Source of the DNA: an uncultured beta proteobacterium
GTDB taxonomy: Bacteria > Pseudomonadota > Gammaproteobacteria > Burkholderiales > Burkholderiaceae_C
DNA: 29,529 bases
NCBI GenBank assembly: GCA_903886165.1
Contig: CAISLL010000122.1
Span: 1-29,529 of the forward strand
Direction of reading: 5' to 3'
Shown piece by piece: positions 23,807-29,529 of this stretch (position 1 is the stretch's first letter; every line of letters starts with the position of its first letter). The notes below the pieces were generated by a model. The model saw only the letters and a program-made list of their open reading frames with translations, did no database searches and was not told the origin of the DNA. A program made the translations under genes and the position numbers.

Positions 23807-24337
23807 CCCCTCCAGAATGTAGCTGTGCTCCTGTGTGCGCACTGTGACGTACTTCAGCTCAGCTTTCAGGTACAGCACTTTTGCCAGAGGCACACGCTCG
23901 GTTCGGCCACGCTCCTGAATGATGAGGCACTCTTCCGACAAATCAGCCTCTAGCCCTTTTTCCGCCTGCACAAATCGCTCTATTTTTTGTATCGATGTCT
24001 GCAGCCTTTCAAGCCTCACCGGCTTGGTCAGGTAGTCCAACGCCTCCAACTCGAAGGCCTGAACGGCATGTTCGGCGTAGGCGGTGACGAACACCACGGC
24101 CACCGGGTGCGGCAGGGCCCGCAGGGTTTGTGCCAGGGTCAAGCCATCCATGCCCGGCATGTGAATGTCAAGCAGCACCGCATCGACCTCATGGTGCTGC
24201 AGGAACGTCATCGCCTGCACGGCATTGAAGGCTTCACCCACCACCTGCACCTCCGGCTGGGTGCAATCCCCCAACAGAGAGATAAGTCGGGCACGCGCCA
24301 GGCTTTCATCGTCCACCACCAGCACTTTGATGCTCAT
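23594..24337 (-). CDS. algR: LytTR-type response regulator, AlgR-like
   Basis: The protein has 247 residues. The receiver domain spans about 1-118: acidic pair Asp9-Asp10 in VLVVDDE, phosphorylation site Asp57 (DAVLLDIHMPG), then VFVTAYAEHAV and the lysine in YLTKPVRLE. The LytTR DNA-binding domain covers about 145-245 (LYLKAELKYVTVRT, FLRVHRNALV, LPVSRRQLAAVRGLV). Layout and neighbours (algZ-like kinase, argH, hemC) match P. aeruginosa AlgR, which controls virulence and twitching genes. The targets here are unknown. An AAGGTGG ribosome site precedes the ATG at 24337, 19 nt after the kinase stop. The interdomain linker (about 118-133) contains a dispersed-element copy, and the 3' end is overlapped by the extended ppc frame. 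Confidence 0.93.
   Translation of the reverse strand: MSIKVLVVDDESLARARLISLLGDCTQPEVQVVGEAFNAVQAMTFLQHHEVDAVLLDIHMPGMDGLTLAQTLRALPHPVAVVFVTAYAEHAVQAFELEALDYLTKPVRLERLQTSIQKIERFVQAEKGLEADLSEECLIIQERGRTERVPLAKVLYLKAELKYVTVRTQEHSYILEGSLAELETLHASRFLRVHRNALVARRAVRALERHHDPEEGDGWAVRLDGINELLPVSRRQLAAVRGLVRRV
23939..23986 (-). repeat. Dispersed element, copy 5 (algR linker), diverged
   Basis: On the minus strand AATAGAGC is followed, after a spacer about 2 nt longer than in the other copies, by GGGCTAGAGGCTGATTTG. The right end matches the form I recall as common in Comamonadaceae genomes. It encodes roughly residues 118-133 between the receiver and LytTR domains. It is less certain than copies 1, 3 and 4. 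Confidence 0.45.
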
Positions 24338-24356
24338 CGCGCCACCTTTGCAGCAT

Positions 24357-25400
24357 TCATGCGGGCAATTCCAGCCGGACCTGGAACACACCGTCTTTCA
24401 AACCACTATGAAACTGGGCCTGCACGTCGTGCAGCAGGCTCAAGCGCTGGCGCACATTGTCCAGCGCCAGACCGTTGCCGCGTTCGCTGCCAACCACAGG
24501 CGTGGTGTTGCTGACCTTGATCACCACCCGCGAACCCCGGCGCGCGGTGCTGACCTTGATGTCCGCGCCACCGGGACTGGGCTCCACCCCATGTTTAACG
24601 GCGTTTTCCACAAGGGGTTGCAGCAAAAGCGGGGGCAACCTCGCGCCATCGGCCAACGAATCAAGCGCCCATTCCACCCGAATGCGCGCACCAAACCGCA
24701 CTTGTTCAATGGCCAGATAACGTTGAGCCATGGTGATTTCCTCGGCAAGCGTGACCGACTCACCCTGCTCCCTCAAGGCATGACGAAACAGGTCACTCAA
24801 ATCCTCCAGCAGACGCTCCGCCTTGCGTGGCTCGGCACGCACCAGCGCAATGGCACTGTTCAAGGTATTGAACAAAAAATGCGGCCGTATACGGGCCTGC
24901 AATTCGGCCAAACGCGCCGCAGTGGCGGCTGGTGCCTTGCCCCTGGCACGCATGACCAGGGCTGCGACCAGGGCGGCAGACAATAAGGCTCCGGCAGACG
25001 CACTGGCCCACCAGGGCGCTGGCGCCAGCAAACCCACCAGCACCAACACGCCGCAGCCATACAACCCGGCTAACGCCCCAAGCGTGACCCCAGCCACTTG
25101 TTGCAGCGCCGGACTCAGCCGCGCCAGCCCTTTCTTGAGGCTGCAGGCCACAATGAGCCACAGCAGCGTGGCGGGCAAGGCGCCACCGGTGAACAGTGAC
25201 AGTCGAGTCAACCACTCCAGCGGGTTTGATGCGCCAAACATGGCCGCAACTGCGACCACAGCCTGCACAAACAACACTGCACGTAGCACCACCCCCACAT
25301 GGCACGCGTCAAACACCAGGACCACTGACTGGGGGACGACCTCCACAATCGGCTGCGTGTCCAGCTCTTGGAACACCGATAAAATTTGGGTATCTTTCAT
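24357..25400 (-). CDS. algZ: LytS/AlgZ-type sensor histidine kinase
   Basis: The protein has 347 residues. The N-terminal part holds about four transmembrane segments (about 38-56, 66-86, 102-126, 132-150) with no separate periplasmic domain. The His_kinase domain has IRPHFLFNTLNSAIAL with phospho-acceptor His174, then LSDLFRHALRE. The ATPase domain has QPLVENAVKHGVEP (Asn266) and GNGLALDNVRQRL (308-320). This is the LytS/FimS (AlgZ) class. It is paired with the adjacent algR-like gene and divergent from argH, as in Pseudomonas. The stimulus is unknown. The start at 25400 gives MKDTQILSVF, with only a weak GGG upstream. No key residue is missing. Confidence 0.92.
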   Translation of the reverse strand: MKDTQILSVFQELDTQPIVEVVPQSVVLVFDACHVGVVLRAVLFVQAVVAVAAMFGASNPLEWLTRLSLFTGGALPATLLWLIVACSLKKGLARLSPALQQVAGVTLGALAGLYGCGVLVLVGLLAPAPWWASASAGALLSAALVAALVMRARGKAPAATAARLAELQARIRPHFLFNTLNSAIALVRAEPRKAERLLEDLSDLFRHALREQGESVTLAEEITMAQRYLAIEQVRFGARIRVEWALDSLADGARLPPLLLQPLVENAVKHGVEPSPGGADIKVSTARRGSRVVIKVSNTTPVVGSERGNGLALDNVRQRLSLLHDVQAQFHSGLKDGVFQVRLELPA

Positions 25401-25487
25401 TCATCTGCCCGGTGGTTGGCCGATCTGGCAACTTTCGCAATTATTGATGATTCTTGGGCCAGCGCCCGCCCCTACCTTCGAGCCGCA

Positions 25488-26939
<1,452 letters not shown>

Positions 26940-26964
26940 AGCTGTTTTTACCAAGACCCGCCCC

Positions 26965-27486
26965 ATGACTGACACCACGCTGCCCACGCCAGAAGTCATC
27001 CCCCCCTACACGACCGGCTGGCGGCTGGTCTCCATCATTCTGCTGGTGATCCTGGCGGTAGCTGCGGCGTCCGGTGTCGGCATGTATGAGATGTTCAACG
27101 CTCAAATCGGTCACCTGCAAACCAAACTCAAGAACGTGCCACAAACCAAATACATCGCAGTGCTGCTGGATGGAAAGCAGGCGCCTGGCGTGCTCGTCAC
27201 ATTCGACCCGCAAGACGGCTTGCTGATGCTGCAGCGCCTCACGGACATCAAGGAAGGACCGGACGACAGCATGCAACTGTGGGACAACAGTGACAGTGCC
27301 AGACCGGTGCCACTCGGCGTGCTCACGCCGAAGCTCAAAACCGCCCAACTGCCCATGACGGAAAAAACCCTGTCAAAGGTCACCCAACTGGCCATCAGCG
27401 TGGAAAACCGCGGTGGGGCTGAAGCAGGACGACCGCCTCTGCTGCCTTATTTGTACAGCGGAGCACTGATTCAGAAAGCCTTGTGA
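26965..27486 (+). CDS. Membrane protein resembling the RskA anti-sigma C-terminal domain, lacking a sigma-binding domain
   Basis: The protein has 173 residues: a short cytoplasmic tail (1-18), one transmembrane helix (about 19-41), a brief coiled stretch, then a periplasmic domain (about 60-173). That domain has SMQLWDN (102-108), PLGVL (116-120) and LAISVENRGGA (142-152). This order recalls RskA-type anti-sigma factors (LWxxP, LGxL, AxSxEPxGGS). The N-terminal zinc-binding anti-sigma domain is absent, and no ECF sigma gene is nearby, so it cannot be a standard anti-sigma factor. Its role is unknown. It lies 25 nt after argH with a weak ribosome site. The similarity is from pattern reading and needs a profile search. 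Confidence 0.75.
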   Translation: MTDTTLPTPEVIPPYTTGWRLVSIILLVILAVAAASGVGMYEMFNAQIGHLQTKLKNVPQTKYIAVLLDGKQAPGVLVTFDPQDGLLMLQRLTDIKEGPDDSMQLWDNSDSARPVPLGVLTPKLKTAQLPMTEKTLSKVTQLAISVENRGGAEAGRPPLLPYLYSGALIQKAL

Positions 27487-27535
27487 CGCTGGGCGACAGC
27501 CGAACACCAGGGTGTCCAAATGCACTTGTTAAAAT

Positions 27536-27581
27536 ATGATAGCTACAAGTTAATTTAATTTAAGGGCTTTAGCACTAAAAC
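27536..27581 (+). repeat. Dispersed 46-bp element, copy 4 (between genes)
   Basis: ATGATAGCT, 19 variable bases, then GGGCTTTAGCACTAAAAC, the same layout as copies 1 and 3. It fills the 111-bp gap between two convergent genes (the RskA-like gene and selD). No other terminator is obvious there. Confidence 0.65.
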
Positions 27582-27597
27582 ACCTTAAAAATCTTGC

Positions 27598-28707
27598 TCA
27601 GCGCACGTCCAGAAAGGCGTCTGCCTGCTTGCCGGTGACGCAACCGATGTCTGCCGCATCTGCGAAACCCATGCGCTGAAAAGTGTTCAATACCGCCTTC
27701 ACCGCGTCAGGCGAGCAGCACACCAACAAACCGCCACTGGTTTGTGGGTCCGTCAGCAGGGCTTGGTCAACCGTTGAAAATCCGTCAGGCAAGCTGACCT
27801 CATGACCATAGGCCGCCCAGTTCCGTCCGGATGCCCCGGTGATGCAGCCTTGCTCTGCCAACGCTCGCACACCGCCCAGAAACGGCACGCTTTGCCAGTC
27901 AATTTGCACCGTGCAGTTGGCGCCGCGCGCCATTTCCAGCGCATGGCCGGCCAGGGCAAAACCGGTCACATCGGTCATGGCATGCACGCCGTCCAGAGCG
28001 GCCAGGGCTGGGCCGGGGGTGTTGAGCTGGGTTGTGACCCGCATCATCCGGGCATAACCAGCCGCGTCCAGTTTGTCTTTTTTCAACGCGGCTGACATGA
28101 TGCCCACGCCCAGCGCCTTGCCCAGGATCAAACGGTCCCCCACCTGCGCGCTGGCATTGCGCTTGACCCGACCCGGGTGCATCAGTCCCAGCGCGACCAA
28201 GCCATAAATCGGCTCCACCGAATCAATCGTGTGGCCTCCGGCAATCGGGATGCCAGCGGCGCGGCAGACACTCGCACCACCGTCCAGAATTTTCGCGATG
28301 GTCTCCACCGACAACACGGCAATCGGCATGCCAACCAGCGCCAATGCCATGATGGGCGTCCCGCCCATGGCGTAGACGTCGCTGATGGCGTTGGTGGCGG
28401 CAATGCGGCCAAAGTCAAACGGATCGTCCACAATTGGCATGAAAAAATCTGTGGTGGCGATCAGTGCCTGCTCGTCATTGAGCTGGTACACAGCCGCATC
28501 GTCAGAGGTCTCAATACCCACCAGCAACTCTTTTGGCATGGGCATGCCAGTGCTGCCTTTCAGGATATTTGAGAGCACACCCGGTGCAATCTTGCAGCCG
28601 CAGCCACCGCCATGCGACAGACTCGTCAAGCGTGGTTCAGTCGACACAGGGTTGCCCGGCATGCCAGTTGTTTGTGCAGTTCTTTTTGAGGACGTGTGCG
28701 AATCCAT
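27598..28707 (-). CDS. selD: Selenide, water dikinase SelD (cysteine form)
   Basis: Makes selenophosphate from selenide and ATP, the selenium donor for selenocysteine and 2-selenouridine in tRNA. The protein has 369 residues. HGGGCGCKI carries the catalytic Cys36 (equal to E. coli Cys17) and Lys39; DFFMPIVDDPFDFGRIAA and SDVYAMGGTP form the ATP/metal site; TSGGLLV is near the C-terminus. The N-terminus is about 19 residues longer than in E. coli, and an ATG at 28662 could be the real start. No selA, selB, selC or mnmH gene is in the window, so its partner pathway must lie elsewhere. No in-frame UGA is seen within the gene. Confidence 0.95.
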   Translation of the reverse strand: MDSHTSSKRTAQTTGMPGNPVSTEPRLTSLSHGGGCGCKIAPGVLSNILKGSTGMPMPKELLVGIETSDDAAVYQLNDEQALIATTDFFMPIVDDPFDFGRIAATNAISDVYAMGGTPIMALALVGMPIAVLSVETIAKILDGGASVCRAAGIPIAGGHTIDSVEPIYGLVALGLMHPGRVKRNASAQVGDRLILGKALGVGIMSAALKKDKLDAAGYARMMRVTTQLNTPGPALAALDGVHAMTDVTGFALAGHALEMARGANCTVQIDWQSVPFLGGVRALAEQGCITGASGRNWAAYGHEVSLPDGFSTVDQALLTDPQTSGGLLVCCSPDAVKAVLNTFQRMGFADAADIGCVTGKQADAFLDVR

Positions 28708-28849
28708 GGGCTCGGGCAGACATTTTTGAAAGCACCATTATCCGGTGACACAAAAGCGCTTGATCACAAAGACAACACGCTCGCATCCGGCACTTGACCC
28801 GCAGACCCGGCTGCCGCCATACTCACCCGCACATTTTCACGGCATCTAC

Positions 28850-29529
28850 ATGACTGACCAGCCCAATCTCACGAGCCCTGAGCCGATCCCCGACAGGCCT
28901 GCAGCCAGCTATCTGACCGCGCCCCTGCCACACATCGGGGCCTGGACGCAGTATTTCCTGCATGCCGACATACCTGTGCTGGCGGTCACCGCACAGGGCA
29001 TTGAGGACTTGCGCGCCAACGAAGACGACGTGGATGCCAACATGCTCACTCCCGTCATCCAGGCTGACCCCCTGCTGACACTGAAGCTGCTCGTCCGCGT
29101 GGCCAGCCTGCGCCGCCCGGGCAGCAACACCGAAACCGAGTCGATCACGACTTCGTTGATCCTGATGGGTATTGCGCCATTTTTCCGGCACTTTGGTCCG
29201 CAGTCGACAGTGGAGCATTGGTTGGCTGACCAGCCTCGTGCCTTGGAAAGCTTGAAAAAACTGCTCATCCGCGCCGAGCGCGCTGGGCAGTTTGCGCTGG
29301 GCTTTGCTGTGCACCGGGGCGACACCGATGCCACCATCATTCACCAGGCTGCTTTTCTGCATGATTTCGCCGAGATGTTGTTGTGGCTACATGCCCCCAC
29401 GCTGATGGTCCAGATCCAGGACGCTCAGGAAGCCGACAGCACCTTGCGTTCCAGCACGATTCAACGCGAGGTGCTGGGGGTGGAGATCACCGATCTGCGT
29501 CAGGCCCTCATGAAGTTGTGGCACCTGCC
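28850..29529 (+). CDS. HDOD-domain protein, 3' end cut by the window
   Basis: An open frame of 226 complete codons starts at ATG 28850 and has no stop before the window end. Features: a proline-rich N-terminus, IPVLAVTAQGIEDLR, DPLLTLKLLVRVAS (resembling the HDOD pattern DP-x-L-x(3)-LL), SLILMGIAPFFRHF, and the His-Asp pair in FLHDFAEMLLWLH. HDOD domains are non-catalytic or degenerate HD-type domains found in signalling proteins; a second domain may follow beyond the window. The start has no strong ribosome site. It diverges from selD with 142 bp between them, which must hold both promoters. No function can be assigned. Confidence 0.8.
   Translation, partial: MTDQPNLTSPEPIPDRPAASYLTAPLPHIGAWTQYFLHADIPVLAVTAQGIEDLRANEDDVDANMLTPVIQADPLLTLKLLVRVASLRRPGSNTETESITTSLILMGIAPFFRHFGPQSTVEHWLADQPRALESLKKLLIRAERAGQFALGFAVHRGDTDATIIHQAAFLHDFAEMLLWLHAPTLMVQIQDAQEADSTLRSSTIQREVLGVEITDLRQALMKLWHL

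Overview
The window looks like chromosomal core DNA from a betaproteobacterium of the order Burkholderiales, most likely family Comamonadaceae (Rhodoferax/Polaromonas-like). The protein sequences, moderately high GC, a betaproteobacterial RNase E tail, the order argH / algZ-algR / hemC-hemD-hemX-hemY, and scattered AT-rich repeats like those I recall from Comamonadaceae all point that way. This is inference from reading, not from a database search. I see no prophage, transposase, CRISPR array, tRNA or rRNA, and no convincing new multi-gene system.

Positions 1-9787 hold the lipid, ribosome and RNA housekeeping block that in E. coli also runs from fab genes to rluC. On the minus strand it reads yceD-rpmF-plsX-fabH-fabD-fabG-acpP. 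rpmF has a clear promoter of its own, and two tandem stem-loops separate it from plsX. maf (yceF) and an RsmI-like methylase diverge on the plus strand. rluC, a HAD phosphatase, a small Rieske protein and sppA form a second tight minus-strand operon. Divergent from rluC is rne (RNase E), whose best promoter lies inside the 5' end of rluC and would give a structured leader of about 520 nt.

Positions 13300-16400 are the least orderly part. They hold a C-terminal scrap of a type II NADH dehydrogenase after the rne terminator, nhaA, a half-size CaCA-family Ca2+/Na+ antiporter that looks like an internal-deletion pseudogene, and a GGDEF-like protein with a changed signature (GGDQF).

Positions 16485-29529 hold hemC-hemD-hemX-hemY (tetrapyrrole synthesis, all overlapping or nearly so), ppc (PEP carboxylase, anaplerosis), an AlgZ/AlgR-type two-component pair, argH, an orphan membrane protein resembling the outer domain of RskA anti-sigma factors, selD, and the start of an HDOD protein cut by the window end. 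The arrangement matches the Pseudomonas argH-algZ-algR-hemC cluster with ppc placed between algR and hemC.

The most unusual signals cut across genes. First, a dispersed element of about 46 bp occurs about five times: once between genes, once supplying the stop codon of fabH, and three times in frame inside sppA, hemD and algR. Second, ppc has lost its usual stop codon and reads 75 codons further, antisense through the end of algR.
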